From Dyella sp. M7H15-1 (GTDB lineage Bacteria; Pseudomonadota; Gammaproteobacteria; Xanthomonadales; Rhodanobacteraceae), in contig NZ_CP035300.1 of NCBI RefSeq assembly GCF_004114615.1, positions 992,001-1,056,000 of the forward strand: a DNA stretch of 64,000 nucleotides, written 5' to 3'. A program made the position numbers and the translations under genes. Shown here in pieces: positions 36,711-47,012 of this stretch. The first letter of the stretch is position 1, and each line of letters opens with the position of its first letter. The notes under the pieces were generated by a model that was not told the origin of the DNA, did not search any database, and was given only the letters and a program-made list of their open reading frames with translations.

Positions 36711-37361
36711 ATGTCATTATCATTATCCAGCAAAGTTAATTCAAGAATGCAATTCTTGGCGAAAGCTCCCATGCTCGCTGTTTGCATAAGCTTATTGCTA
36801 ACTTCGGTTGCTTTTGCCCAACAACAAGTTACCCCCCAAAGCAGCCTTCAAAACGCCGAAGAAAGCAATCTCCAAAACGCCGAAGCTCGTGCTGCGTCGG
36901 GTCCTGGATCGCATCGATGTGTAATGTCGGGTGGAAAAGTTATTACCGCCGTGCCCCAATTCGATACAGAGAGCGTCGTTCTTGGCACACCTATATCTAT
37001 TTGCCGTTTTAAAGAAGACACTCAACTCGCCTACGTTGGGCTGACAACTTTGGATGCCAAGCCAAGTATTGCCGCAACCGTTGCCTTCATAAAAATAGAT
37101 CCCAACAAACCGTGGAAACTGCCGCCGCAGGTGAACCCAGGCCCCGCCCTTTGCTCCTTGCTTGGAGGTTCTTCGATAGCGGAATACTCCAACGGTGGTA
37201 TTAGCACGCCTACGGATGGCGAAGTCGATATGTGTTATTTCGGAGATGGTTCTTCCATTGGCGGTAATACATTGGTGTACACCCTCTTGGGTACTGAGCA
37301 CAGTGTTAAGCAGGCTATACAGTCGAAACCACTTAATATAACACTTCCTGCCATCCAATGA
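36711..37361 (+). CDS. Exported hypothetical protein in AT-rich islet
   Basis: 216-residue protein with a signal peptide (basic start, core AVCISLLLTSVAFA, cut before QQQ near residue 36). A short repeat SSLQNAEESNLQNAE follows the cut. The mature part has three or four cysteines (SHRCVMSGG, ISICRF, ALCSLLGG, VDMCYFGD) and could be disulfide-stabilised. Start at ATG 36711 has GGAGG upstream. Codon use and base composition are more AT-rich than neighbours, suggesting transfer. No family recognised. Confidence 0.7.
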   Translation: MSLSLSSKVNSRMQFLAKAPMLAVCISLLLTSVAFAQQQVTPQSSLQNAEESNLQNAEARAASGPGSHRCVMSGGKVITAVPQFDTESVVLGTPISICRFKEDTQLAYVGLTTLDAKPSIAATVAFIKIDPNKPWKLPPQVNPGPALCSLLGGSSIAEYSNGGISTPTDGEVDMCYFGDGSSIGGNTLVYTLLGTEHSVKQAIQSKPLNITLPAIQ

Positions 37362-37390
37362 GTTCAAAGTAAATATCCCCCGGCAAAACA

Positions 37391-37649
37391 CTGTCTCTTG
37401 ATCACATCTTTTTGTTTGCTATGTGCTGCAAATAACCAGCAAAACGGGACAGGCCAATGCCCTCTCCCCTTTAGGGAGAGAGTTAAGGTGAGGGCCAGGC
37501 TTGAGGGAAAGTCCATGGCTACGCGAAAGTTTCGCTCTTTAAAATCGCGCACGAAACAAGCTATTTCGCAAGATTGGCCCTCACCCCAACCCTCTCCCCA
37601 GAGGGGGAGGGTGCGTCGCAGCGTCAGAAGATTTGTGATCAAGAGACAG
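37391..37649. repeat. Nested inverted-repeat element (REP/MITE-like) upstream of tdh
   Basis: Outer arms CTGTCTCTTGATCACA (37391-37406) and its exact complement (37634-37649) enclose two inward REP-like units: 37457-37497 (CCCTCTCCCCTTTAGGGAGAG ... GGTGAGGGCC) and 37576-37612 (GGCCCTCACCCCAACC ... GGGGGAGGG), which are near inverted copies of each other. A degenerate third copy of the outer arm (TGTGATCAAGAAACAG) lies at 38891-38906, after tdh. The layout suggests a ~259-bp non-autonomous element. Confidence 0.8.
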
Positions 37650-37782
37650 GGCAAAGCCGGGGGCTTACCTCATGCTGAGTTATGATCGGGTGGATCCTTG
37701 ATGCAGCACCGCATCAAGGCACGCCCCCTGCTCTATAACTAATGGATCACATTCCTTTCCCCGCTCGCTGTCGGACGCCCCC

Positions 37783-38817
37783 ATGCCGCAAACAATGAAA
37801 GCCCTGGTCAAGCGTCACGCCGAAAAAGGCATCTGGATGGAAGAAGTGCCGGTTCCAGAGGTCGGCCCGAACGAGGTGCTGATCAAGCTGGAAAAAACCG
37901 CCATCTGTGGCACCGACCTGCATATCTACAAGTGGGACGAGTGGTCCCAGCGCACCATCCAGCCTGGCCTGACCATCGGCCATGAATTCGTTGGCCGCAT
38001 CGTGGAAATCGGCCCCGGCGTTACCGGCTACAAAATGGGTGATCGCGTTTCCGCCGAAGGCCATATCGTATGTAGCCATTGTCGCAACTGCCGCGCGGGT
38101 CGCCAGCACCTGTGTCCGAACACTATCGGCATCGGCGTGAACCGCAACGGTGCGTTTGCCGAATACATGTCTATGCCGGCGTCCAACCTGTGGCCGATTC
38201 CGGACCAGATTCCGTCGGAATTGGCGGCTTTCTTCGACCCCTATGGCAACGCCGCGCACTGCGCGCTGGAATTCGACATGGTGGGTGAAGATGTATTGAT
38301 CACCGGTGCGGGCCCGATCGGCATCATCGCTGCGGGCATCGCCAAGCATGTCGGCGCGCGCAATGTGGTGGTGACCGACGTCAACGATTACCGCCTCAAG
38401 CTCGCCGCCGACATGGGTGCGACGCGTGTGGTGAATGTGGCAAACCAGTCGCTGAAAGACGTGATGAAGGACCTGCACATGGAAGGCTTCGACGTGGGCC
38501 TGGAAATGAGCGGCAACCAGCGCGCCTTCAACGATATGCTCGATTGCATGTACCACGGCGGCAAAGTCGCCCTGCTCGGCATCCTGCCCAAGGGCGCTGG
38601 CATCGACTGGGACCGGGTGATCTTCAAGGGGCTCACCCTGCAAGGCATCTATGGCCGTCGCATGTATGAGACCTGGTACAAGATGACCCAGATGGTGCTG
38701 ACCGGTTTCCCGTTGCAGAAGGTGCTGACGCACCAGATTCACATTGACGATTTTCAGAAAGGTTTCGACCTGATGGATGCCGGTACTTGCGGCAAGGTTG
38801 TCTGTTCCTGGCACTAA
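37783..38817 (+). CDS. tdh: L-threonine 3-dehydrogenase
   Basis: 344-residue zinc-dependent NAD dehydrogenase converting threonine to 2-amino-3-ketobutyrate. Zinc motifs [15 protein letters not shown] and [12 protein letters not shown], structural-zinc cysteines [18 protein letters not shown] fold [13 protein letters not shown], and [14 protein letters not shown] are typical of Tdh. Usually paired with kbl; no kbl gene adjoins it here. Flanked by repeat elements on both sides. Confidence 0.95.
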   Translation: MPQTMKALVKRHAEKGIWMEEVPVPEVGPNEVLIKLEKTAICGTDLHIYKWDEWSQRTIQPGLTIGHEFVGRIVEIGPGVTGYKMGDRVSAEGHIVCSHCRNCRAGRQHLCPNTIGIGVNRNGAFAEYMSMPASNLWPIPDQIPSELAAFFDPYGNAAHCALEFDMVGEDVLITGAGPIGIIAAGIAKHVGARNVVVTDVNDYRLKLAADMGATRVVNVANQSLKDVMKDLHMEGFDVGLEMSGNQRAFNDMLDCMYHGGKVALLGILPKGAGIDWDRVIFKGLTLQGIYGRRMYETWYKMTQMVLTGFPLQKVLTHQIHIDDFQKGFDLMDAGTCGKVVCSWH

Positions 38818-38890
38818 ACAATCTTCCCCGGGCAGCAGTGGGCCTGCGCCGGGACGACAAGCAAAAGCAATCACTTCGCGCTCACGGAAA

Positions 38891-38906
38891 TGTGATCAAG
38901 AAACAG
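38891..38906 (+). repeat. Third partial copy of the outer arm found upstream of tdh
   Basis: TGTGATCAAGAAACAG differs by one base from the arm TGTGATCAAGAGACAG at 37634-37649. The rest of the 38818-39065 spacer shows no gene and no other repeat unit. Confidence 0.6.
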
Positions 38907-39065
38907 GCGTAGACGGGGAGATGAAGTGAAAAACAAACTACGCACTCCCTTACGCCGCAGGCTACACTTCGCCCCGGGCGTGCCGACATAAGTTTTCTGG
39001 CTTAGGGAAGTGCGCGGCTGCCGCCGAGCACAGTCGGTCCGCGATGTCACGGGAGCATCGACGGC

Positions 39066-42000
39066 ATGGCAAACCAGAACTCGTCAACCAAGGCGCTCAT
39101 GGCAGCCGGGCGCGAACACGCGATAGGCCTGTACCAATCCCGTGGCGTGCGTATCACAACGCTGGTCATCGTCATTTTCCTGGTACTGCTGGGCCTGTTC
39201 GGCTTCTTTATCGCGCCCGGCATCATCAAGAGCCAGCTCGAAAAGCAGCTCAGCGCACAGCTCGATCGCCCGGTAACCATCGGCGCCATCCATGTGAATC
39301 CATATACGCTGTGCGTGAGCGTGGACAAATTCCATATCGGCGAACGGGATAGCTCTTCACCCTTCGTTGACATCGACAATCTGGTGGTGAATGCATCCTG
39401 GAGTTCGGTGTTCCATATGGCACAGGTGCTGGACGGACTTTCGCTGGTGCATCCGCAGGTCCACATCACACGCACCGGCCCACAGCAATTCAACTTCACC
39501 GATATCGTGCAGCGTTTCACCAACAAACCCGCAGAGCCGAATGCGTCGCCGACGCGCTTTGCACTTTCCAATATCAGCGTTCACAACGGCAACATCACTT
39601 TTGATGACCAGGTGCTTCATACCACGCATCACGTCGATCAACTGGACATCGGCATTCCGTTCCTGGCCAATCTGCCGCACGACGCGGATATCTTCGTGCA
39701 ACCGCTGCTGACGATGCGAGTGGATGGCAGCCCGCTGCATATCCAAGGACAGACCAAGCCGTTCGCCGATACGCATGAGTCGGTGATCAGCTTCACCCTG
39801 GATCACCTGGATCTGGCGAAGTACCTGGGCTATGTGCCCAAACCATTGCCCGCCAACATTCCCAGTGGCTTGTTATCCGGCAAGCTGGAGCTGCACTTCA
39901 TCGACACCAAACCCACCCAGCAACTGTTGCTACAAGGTCAGTTGCAGGCGGACAAACTGGTGCTAACCACTCGCGACAATGCACCGATACTGGAACTTGG
40001 TCGCGGCACAGCAACCATGGACGATGTACAGCCGCTGCTGTCGCGCTATCGTTTTGGCACCCTCGCACTCGATCAGGCCAGACTGCATTACACCAAACTG
40101 GCTGGCGGACGCACCAGCTTCGACACTTTGCTCGGCAAGGACAAGCCCCCAGCAGCGCCGGGTACGCCGTCCATCGATGCGCAGATCGTCACGCTCGCCG
40201 TGCAAAACGGCGTACTCGACTACGCCGATCGCAGTGGTCCCAAACCTACGCAGCTCACCCTCGAGAACATGCGCGGCGAGATCCACCAACTTTCCACCGT
40301 GTCCAAACACCCGGCAACGATCAACGTGACCTCCGGCCTAGCTGGCGGTAGCGTGCATGCCACCGGCAACCTCCTCCTAAGTGCTGATCGCTACGAGGGT
40401 GAAGTGGATGTGAAGGGCGCAGGCCTGCAGCCACTGATGGCAATGGCACCCCCCGTGCTCAACGTGGAGATCGCCAGCGGCACGCTCAATGGTGACATGC
40501 ACCTGCAAGTCGACTGGAGCAAGACGCTCTCGCTGATCATGGACAACAGCAAACTCACCGCCAACAATTTTGCGCTGGAACAACGCGACCGCAAACTGCT
40601 GGCATGGCAGAGTTTGAATGCCGAGATTCACCTTCTCGATCTCGACAAAAACATGGCGCAACTTGGCAACGTAATATTCCAGGGCCTGAAGATCGATGCG
40701 CGACGCCTGAAAAACGACAACATCGATCTCGCCAGCCTGATGAAGTCCTCGCCATCACATGGCAAACAGGCAGCCTCGCCATCCTGGCACTGGAACATTG
40801 CACACCTGGATATCGATGGCGGCAGCCTTGCGCTGACTGACTCAAGCCTGCCGAGCAAGAACGGTCATATAGTGGTCCATGCCGACAAGTTCGGCATGGA
40901 CAATCTTTCCGATGACATGCATAAGCCGATCAAACTGAACCTTACAGGCAGCATCGGCACCGGTAAATTCAACGTCAATGGCAATCTGAAGCCCGAACCG
41001 ATGGATGCGGATCTGCGCATCCAGGCCACACGCGTGAACGTGGCGCCATTCGCTTCGCTGGTAAACGTGCCCTTGAACGTACGTCTGGACAGTGCATTGT
41101 TGAGCGCAAACGGACATGCACGCTATCGCGACCACAAACCGTCAGCGCTGGTCAGCTATCAAGGGCGCATGGTGCTAGGCCGCATAAAGGTGCTGGACAA
41201 GGTCACCAACGACGACTTCCTAAGCTGGAATTCACTGGCGGCCACGGGCATGAAAGTGCGCATAGGTGGAGGCGCGCCACAGGTGGATATCGACGGACTA
41301 GCGCTTAATGATTTCTATGCACGCGTGATCGTCAACGCCAACGGCCGCATTAATGTGCAGGATGTTGTGTCCAATCCCGCGCAAGCGCCCGTGTCGGTCA
41401 CCCGTGCGCAAAACGGCCCTGCTCCGCCGGCATCGGCGAACACGCTGTCACCTGCGCCAACACCGGCTGTCAGCACATCCGCTGCACTCGCTTCTGCCAG
41501 CACGGCTGCCACACCGCCCGCGCAGATTCATATCGGCCAGATCACACTGGCAAACGGCAATCTCAATTACACCGACAATTTCATCAAACCCAACTACACC
41601 GCCAACATCACCCAGCTCGCTGGCAAAATCGGTGCGTTCGGCACTGATACGGGCGACAAGCCGGCGGACGTCACCTTGCAAGGTTCGCTCGACAACAACT
41701 CGCCGGTCGATATCAACGGCACTATCAATCCGCTTACGCCGGTTGCGTTCCTGGACATCAAAGCCAAGGCCAATGACGTGGAACTTACGCACCTTACGCC
41801 CTATTCCGGCAAATACGCCGGCTACCCGATCACCAAGGGACGCCTGACCATGGATGTGCATTACCAACTCGCTCAGAGCAAGTTGAATGCCGATAACCAT
41901 ATCGTACTCAATCAACTCACCTTTGGTGATCGCATGAAAGGCCCAGGCATCAGCCATCTCCCGGTGAAACTAGCGGTGGCATTGCTGAAGGATTCCAACG

Positions 42001-42707
42001 GCAATATCGACATCCACGTGCCGGTATCTGGTTCATTGAGCGATCCAAAATTCAGCCTTGGGGGGGTGATCTGGCAGGCCTTCGTCAACTTGCTCAAGCG
42101 TGCGGTGACGGCGCCATTCCGTTTGCTTGCTTCCGCAGCGGGTGGCGGCCAACAAGATCTGGGCTATGTGGAATTCGCGCCGGGCTCGGATGTGCTGAAC
42201 AAGGAAACCGACGATCGCCTGGCGAAGGTTGTCGACCTGCTCAACAAAAAAACGTCACTGAAACTCGACATCACCGGCCGCGCCGACCCCTCCTTCGATG
42301 AAAACGGCTTGCGCACGGTCATGGTCGATCAGGCCGTGCAAAAAGAAGAAGCCGACGATATCGGCAGCGCGGCCGCCAAGGCCGCACCGGTGAAACCGGG
42401 CACCGACGATTACAACAAGTACCTGACCAAGGCGTACAAGCACGCCGATTTCAAGAAGCCGCGCGACTTGATTGGTCTGACCAAATCGCAATCGCCGGAT
42501 GTGATGATTAAACTCATGGAAGCCAATGTCGCCATCGACCAGGATGCGCTACGTCATCTGGCCGAGCGGCGCGCCGATGCCGTGCGCCAATACCTGCATG
42601 GCAAGATCGACGACAAACGCGTGTTCGTGTTGGCGCCGAAGCTGGATGCGAAGGGGATCGACGATAGCGGCAAGACGACGCGCGATGATTTCGGGTTGCA
42701 TATGTAG
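39066..42707 (+). CDS. DUF748 / AsmA-like large inner-membrane-anchored protein
   Basis: 1213-residue protein: short cytoplasmic N-terminus, one membrane helix (TTLVIVIFLVLLGLFGFFIAPGII, ~35-58), then a long periplasmic part of repeated beta-rich segments with DUF748 signatures (LDGLSLVHPQVHITRTGPQQFNF; LSGKLELHFIDTK; ALNDFYARVIVNANGRINV; LNYTDNFIKPNYTANITQLAG). Such AsmA-like proteins are candidates for phospholipid transport between membranes. An Ala/Pro/Thr-rich linker lies near residues 770-820. The C-terminal region VEFAPGSDVLNKETDDRLAKVV...LDITGRADPSFD resembles an OmpA-like fold. Single-gene unit. Confidence 0.85.
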   Translation: MANQNSSTKALMAAGREHAIGLYQSRGVRITTLVIVIFLVLLGLFGFFIAPGIIKSQLEKQLSAQLDRPVTIGAIHVNPYTLCVSVDKFHIGERDSSSPFVDIDNLVVNASWSSVFHMAQVLDGLSLVHPQVHITRTGPQQFNFTDIVQRFTNKPAEPNASPTRFALSNISVHNGNITFDDQVLHTTHHVDQLDIGIPFLANLPHDADIFVQPLLTMRVDGSPLHIQGQTKPFADTHESVISFTLDHLDLAKYLGYVPKPLPANIPSGLLSGKLELHFIDTKPTQQLLLQGQLQADKLVLTTRDNAPILELGRGTATMDDVQPLLSRYRFGTLALDQARLHYTKLAGGRTSFDTLLGKDKPPAAPGTPSIDAQIVTLAVQNGVLDYADRSGPKPTQLTLENMRGEIHQLSTVSKHPATINVTSGLAGGSVHATGNLLLSADRYEGEVDVKGAGLQPLMAMAPPVLNVEIASGTLNGDMHLQVDWSKTLSLIMDNSKLTANNFALEQRDRKLLAWQSLNAEIHLLDLDKNMAQLGNVIFQGLKIDARRLKNDNIDLASLMKSSPSHGKQAASPSWHWNIAHLDIDGGSLALTDSSLPSKNGHIVVHADKFGMDNLSDDMHKPIKLNLTGSIGTGKFNVNGNLKPEPMDADLRIQATRVNVAPFASLVNVPLNVRLDSALLSANGHARYRDHKPSALVSYQGRMVLGRIKVLDKVTNDDFLSWNSLAATGMKVRIGGGAPQVDIDGLALNDFYARVIVNANGRINVQDVVSNPAQAPVSVTRAQNGPAPPASANTLSPAPTPAVSTSAALASASTAATPPAQIHIGQITLANGNLNYTDNFIKPNYTANITQLAGKIGAFGTDTGDKPADVTLQGSLDNNSPVDINGTINPLTPVAFLDIKAKANDVELTHLTPYSGKYAGYPITKGRLTMDVHYQLAQSKLNADNHIVLNQLTFGDRMKGPGISHLPVKLAVALLKDSNGNIDIHVPVSGSLSDPKFSLGGVIWQAFVNLLKRAVTAPFRLLASAAGGGQQDLGYVEFAPGSDVLNKETDDRLAKVVDLLNKKTSLKLDITGRADPSFDENGLRTVMVDQAVQKEEADDIGSAAAKAAPVKPGTDDYNKYLTKAYKHADFKKPRDLIGLTKSQSPDVMIKLMEANVAIDQDALRHLAERRADAVRQYLHGKIDDKRVFVLAPKLDAKGIDDSGKTTRDDFGLHM

Positions 42708-42733
42708 GTTTGCACCGGATGGCACTTCCTTAA

Positions 42734-42867
42734 GCCCCTCCCTTTGGGAGAGAGGTTTGGGGTGAGGGTTCGATCAGAGCGCGATGATAAAAACTCGTGC
42801 AAGAAATCGTCGTCATGCTCCGTCCGAACCCTCACCCCCGGCCCTCTCCCGACGGGAGAGGGGTGTT
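42734..42867. repeat. Inverted pair of REP-like units after the DUF748 gene
   Basis: Two units in inverted orientation: 42734-42772 (CCCCTCCCTTTGGGAGAGAGG ... GGGGTGAGGGTTCG style) and 42825-42867 (CGAACCCTCACCCCC ... GACGGGAGAGGGG). They belong to the same family as the units inside 37391-37649. Each unit contains its own short hairpin, and the pair could fold into one long stem, serving as terminator or stabiliser for the DUF748 transcript. Confidence 0.75.
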
Positions 42868-42914
42868 TTCAAGCATACGTCCGTTATAAGTAAGCGCCAT
42901 TCGCGTTTACACCC

Positions 42915-44515
42915 CAACCCATCGGATAGAGCCGGTAACCCGGCCCCCTCCCACACCACCGTACGTGCGGTTCCGCATACGGCGGTTCATGCCAGACGCT
43001 GGAGATAGCGAGCCGTGCTGGCCAAACTGACCAAGCCCAGCCTATCGAAGAAGGCTTTTGGAAAAGCGTGGTTCATATGACTGGCTCCGGCGTTCCACCA
43101 CGGACCATGCCCGTTTCGGGCCGAGTGCCACGCCCGCTCTTCCGTCAAGCCTCCTTTGCGTAACAACTCCGTGCGTCGTCGGCGCGTCTTGGCTTGTCGC
43201 CAGATCAAACCACGCAACCGACGCCGTATCCAGCCGTCCAGCTCCTCCCACGCTTGCTTGCTCTCGCCGAGGCCGAAGTAGTTCGCCCAACCGCGAAGCC
43301 TCGGATTTAAGCTTTCGATGGTTCGCTTCAAACTTCGACCTCGTCCCTGACGCAACTGCTCACGCACACGGTTGCGCAGACGCGCTGCGCTTTCCTCGGC
43401 AAAGCGTAACCGTAACCGGCCTCCGCTGTGCGTCAGCGTGTAGCCAAGGAACTTACGTTCACTTGGCCGCGCGCACGCGCTTTTGGCGCTGTTAACCCGC
43501 CGTTTCAGCCGTTTCTCAAGAAACGATGTCATGCTGGCCAGTACGCGCCGTCCTGCCTTTTCGCTGCGAACATAGATCCCGATCAAAGAACTTCTCCAGA
43601 TCAATGTCCACCACCCAGCGGTGTCCTTGCTGCACATACTGCTTGGCCGCCTTGACCGCTTGGTGTGCGTTACGCCCTGGCCGAAAGCCATAGCTTGATC
43701 GGGAAAAGCTTGGTTCAACGATGGGTTGCAGGATTTGCAGAACGGCCTGTTGGATCAGTCGATCCAGCACCGTCGGTATGCCTAGTGTCCGCACCCCGCC
43801 CGAGGGCTTGGGGATGTCCACCGCGCGCACCGCCGCCGGCAGGTAGCGTCCGTCCAACAAGGCTTCCTTCACACGTGGCCAGTGCACCTTCAGCCAGTCA
43901 CGCAACGATCCCACCGGCACGCCATCAACACCCGGTCCGCCACCGTTGCGAACCACCTTCTGGTACGCCGCCATCAGGTTGTTACGCTCGACCACGGCCT
44001 CCATCAGCCGTGACTTCTCCGCTTTCGTTTGCTCAGCCCACGCCGTGATCGCCTCCGCACCACCGTGCCCCTCTCCGGAATACTGTTCCGTACCTTGGCT
44101 CGTGGCCCCGCTGGTTTGGGCTTCTGCTTCGTCGACGATCATCGAGTCTTGGCCGTCCTCATCACGGTCTCTCATGTTCGGCCCTTCGGTCTTACTGCAC
44201 CTACTATGGCCTCTGCTGACTTCTCGCTCCGCGTTACCGCGTCGCCCTTTCAGGCATGAGGCGAGATCTCCCCGGGTATGACACACCTGCTTTCCCGCTT
44301 AGGCCTGTCGGATATACGCCGTGTCGTCCGGACACGTTTTGGGCTTTGACAATTCTTGCTGCCTTACCCCAACACGTCGCCTCGTATCCGCTTCCTGTTC
44401 GTCAGGCCAGCGTTTTGCCTCGGGCTTCCTTCAGACATCCGGTCACCCGCAATGCCCTTGCCTCTGACTAACTCTTCCCCTCGACGGGCGAGTCGAGGAC
44501 TTGCACCTCCTAGCA
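42915..44515 (-). mobile_element. Group II intron, internally deleted, inserted after mdh
   Basis: Minus-strand element. The 3' part contains a domain-V-like hairpin at 42950-42988 (CCGCCGTATGCGG paired with CCGCACGTACGGTGG). The 5' part (about 44290-44515) is structured non-coding sequence (GTGCTAGGAGGTGCAAGTCC ...) leading to the maturase frame. End points are estimates; the left end is near 42915 after CCGGCTCTATCCGATGGG. It begins only ~20 bases past the mdh stop, in the same direction as mdh, where bacterial introns that target terminators are often found. Confidence 0.75.
42987..44175 (-). pseudogene. ltrA: Group II intron reverse transcriptase/maturase with deleted catalytic core
   Basis: Start ATG 44175 (MRDRDEDGQDSM). 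The 5' part reads RT domains up to RWVVDIDLEKFFD near 43590, and is then joined out of frame to IYVRSEKAGRRVLAS near 43577, the sequence that normally follows the YADD motif. So roughly RT motifs 3-5, including YADD, are missing. The 3' part still carries the maturase segment RLRGWANYFGLGESKQAWEELDGWIRRRLR and the C-terminus to 42987. The element cannot encode active reverse transcriptase. Confidence 0.85.
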
Positions 44516-44532
44516 CCTCGACAAAACCGGAC

Positions 44533-45519
44533 TTACTTCTTGGCAAACAAATGCTCGACACCCGCGCGCTCTTCGCGCAGTTCCTTGTCGGTAGCATCCA
44601 TGCGTGCACGCGAGAAATCATTGATCGCCAGACCCTGCACGATCTCATACTTGCCGTTCTTCACCGTCACCGGATAACCGTAGATCACGCCCGGTGCAAT
44701 GCCGTAGGAACCATCGGACGGAATGCCCATCGACACCCAGTCACTCTCGGCACTGCCCAATGCCCAGTTGCGCATATGGTCGATGGCGGCCGAAGCGGCC
44801 GAAGCGGCGGATGAAGCACCGCGTGCCTTGATGATGGCAGCGCCGCGCTGCTGCACGGTCGGGATGAAATCCTTCTCGTACCAGTTCTGGTCGACTAGGC
44901 TTAGCGCAGCCTTGCCATCAACGGTAGCGTGATGCAGGTCCGGGTACTGGGTGGAGCTGTGATTGCCCCAAATGGTGATCTTCTTGATGTCGGTGGTGTG
45001 CTTGCCGGTCTTCTCGGCGAGCTGCGACAGCGTGCGGTTGTGGTCCAGGCGCACCATGGCAGTGAAGCACTTCGGATCAAGGTCTGGCGCGTTCTGCTGA
45101 GCGATCAGCGCATTGGTGTTGGCCGGGTTGCCCACCACCAGCACCTTCACATCGCGCTTGGCGTGATCGTTCAACGCCTTGCCTTGTGGCGAGAAAATCG
45201 CACCGTTAGCTTCAAGCAAATCCTTGCGCTCCATACCCGGGCCACGCGGACGGGCGCCGACCAGCAATGCGTAATCGGCATCCTTGAAGGCGACGTTGAC
45301 GTCGTCGGTGGCCACCACACCAGCCAGGGTCGGGAATGCGCCATCGTTGAGTTCCATTACCACACCCTGCAACGCAGGCAGTGCCGGCGTGATTTCGAGC
45401 AGGTGCAGGATCACCGGCTGGTCCGGACCGAGCATGTCGCCGGCGGCGATACGAAACAGCAGGGCGTAACCGATCTGGCCGGCAGCACCGGTCACGGCAA
45501 CACGAACGGGGGCTTTCAT
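44533..45519 (-). CDS. mdh: Malate dehydrogenase
   Basis: 328-residue NAD-dependent TCA-cycle enzyme of the cytosolic-type MDH family. [19 protein letters not shown] (NAD fold), [20 protein letters not shown] (mobile loop with substrate arginines), [27 protein letters not shown], and the catalytic His in [15 protein letters not shown] 45519 follows GAAGGAGTTG. The frame is open 13 codons upstream but not conserved. Its natural downstream region has been replaced by the group II intron. Confidence 0.96.
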   Translation of the reverse strand: MKAPVRVAVTGAAGQIGYALLFRIAAGDMLGPDQPVILHLLEITPALPALQGVVMELNDGAFPTLAGVVATDDVNVAFKDADYALLVGARPRGPGMERKDLLEANGAIFSPQGKALNDHAKRDVKVLVVGNPANTNALIAQQNAPDLDPKCFTAMVRLDHNRTLSQLAEKTGKHTTDIKKITIWGNHSSTQYPDLHHATVDGKAALSLVDQNWYEKDFIPTVQQRGAAIIKARGASSAASAASAAIDHMRNWALGSAESDWVSMGIPSDGSYGIAPGVIYGYPVTVKNGKYEIVQGLAINDFSRARMDATDKELREERAGVEHLFAKK

Positions 45520-45583
45520 CGTGACAACTCCTTCAGGTACATAAAACGAAGCCCGCATCGTATGACGCGGGCCGGGAGATGAA

Positions 45584-46783
45584 TCAGCTCAGTTCAGCGA
45601 AGAACTCGACAATACGGGCAAGGCCGGGGTCAAGCTGGGCGGTAGGACAAGTATAGGAAATGCGCATAGCGTGCGATTCGCCGAAGGCCGAACCCGGCAC
45701 GCAGGCCACACTCTTCGCCCCCAACAATGCAGCGCAGAAATCCACATCGTTTTCGATGCGCGTATCGCCGTGGCTCTTGCCGAAGGCCACTGAGATATCC
45801 GGGAAAGCGTAGAACGCACCCTGCGGGCGCGGACACACCACACCGGGAATCTTGTTGAGCGCAGCAAGCACGATGTCGCGCTTGGCCGAGAATTCCTGGC
45901 ACTTGACCTGCGGAATGTCCTGCGGACCGCTGAATGCCGCGATGGCAGCCGCCGCGATCACCTCCGGCACGCTGGTGATGTGGTTGGAATTGAGTGTGGT
46001 GACCGCCTTGGCCACCGATTCTGGGCCAGCGATCAAACCCACGCGCCAGCCCGGCATGCCGTAGGTCTTGGACACCGAGTCGACAAAGATTAGGCGATCG
46101 CGTAACTCTGGCCGTGCGAATACGAAGTTGTGATAACCGATACCGTCGAACACCATCGAGTTATAGATATCGTCGGTGACGATCCAAGTATCCGGATACT
46201 GCACCAGCACGTCGGCCAGCGCGGCGATTTCCTCGCGCGTGTAGACCATACCGGTAGGGTTGGACGGATTGTTGAACAGGAACACTTTCGGTTTGCGCGC
46301 CAGTGCATTTTCCAACTGCTGCGGCGTCAGTTTGTAGTTCTGTGCCGGGTCGCAATGCAACACATTGGCTTTCGCGCCGACAATGTCGGCAATGTCGTGA
46401 TAAGTGGTCCAGTACGGCGCGGCAAAGCAGATTTCGTCGCCTTCGTTGAGCAGCGCCTCGGCCAGGTTGTACAACACCTGCTTGGCACCCATGCCGATCG
46501 ACAGGTTCATGCGGCCGTAACCGGTAAAACCCAGTGCCTGGATGTGTTTGAGGAAGGCATCCAACAGTGCGTCGGAGCCGCGATTGCTGCCGTACTGGCC
46601 GCTATCGTGTGTGAGCGCTTCGCGTGCTGCCACATAGACGTGTTCGCCAGGAAGAAAATTCGGCACGCCGATGGAGAAGCTGATGATGTCGCGGCCGGCG
46701 GCTTTGAGCTGCTTCGCCGTTTCGGCGATGACCATGATCGCGCTGGGTTTGGCGCGGCCGACACGCTGGGCGAGCTGGGGCAT
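45584..46783 (-). CDS. Class I aminotransferase (aspartate/tyrosine/aromatic type)
   Basis: 399-residue PLP enzyme of the AspC-like I-alpha family. Substrate and cofactor motifs: [32 protein letters not shown], and the PLP-lysine motif [17 protein letters not shown]. The C-terminal region [20 protein letters not shown] carries the carboxylate-binding Arg. Start at ATG 46783 with GAGGAACC; nine upstream codons are possible. Likely amino-acid/TCA link with the adjacent mdh, 64 bases apart in the same direction. Confidence 0.9.
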   Translation of the reverse strand: MPQLAQRVGRAKPSAIMVIAETAKQLKAAGRDIISFSIGVPNFLPGEHVYVAAREALTHDSGQYGSNRGSDALLDAFLKHIQALGFTGYGRMNLSIGMGAKQVLYNLAEALLNEGDEICFAAPYWTTYHDIADIVGAKANVLHCDPAQNYKLTPQQLENALARKPKVFLFNNPSNPTGMVYTREEIAALADVLVQYPDTWIVTDDIYNSMVFDGIGYHNFVFARPELRDRLIFVDSVSKTYGMPGWRVGLIAGPESVAKAVTTLNSNHITSVPEVIAAAAIAAFSGPQDIPQVKCQEFSAKRDIVLAALNKIPGVVCPRPQGAFYAFPDISVAFGKSHGDTRIENDVDFCAALLGAKSVACVPGSAFGESHAMRISYTCPTAQLDPGLARIVEFFAELS

Positions 46784-47012
46784 AGGTTCCTCGGGTTGGG
46801 ACGCTGGCAACTAACCCTACGATTTTAGCATGCGGCGGTGCGGCAACCGTGCACCCTTCCCGGATAGCCGAAAAACGTCTATTGCGTCAGCGCGATCCGC
46901 TGGCATCATTCGGATGCCGCCGCAACCCCGGGCGGAGGAACGTCATCTGATCGCCAGCCTAGACAGACCCTAAGAAGAAGATGCGTATGTTCAGCCTTAT
47001 TCGGAGTTGTCC

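Noticed and set aside
37747-38874. 375-aa frame antisense to tdh
   Set aside because: Mirror frame of a well-conserved gene; His/Val-rich shadow composition.
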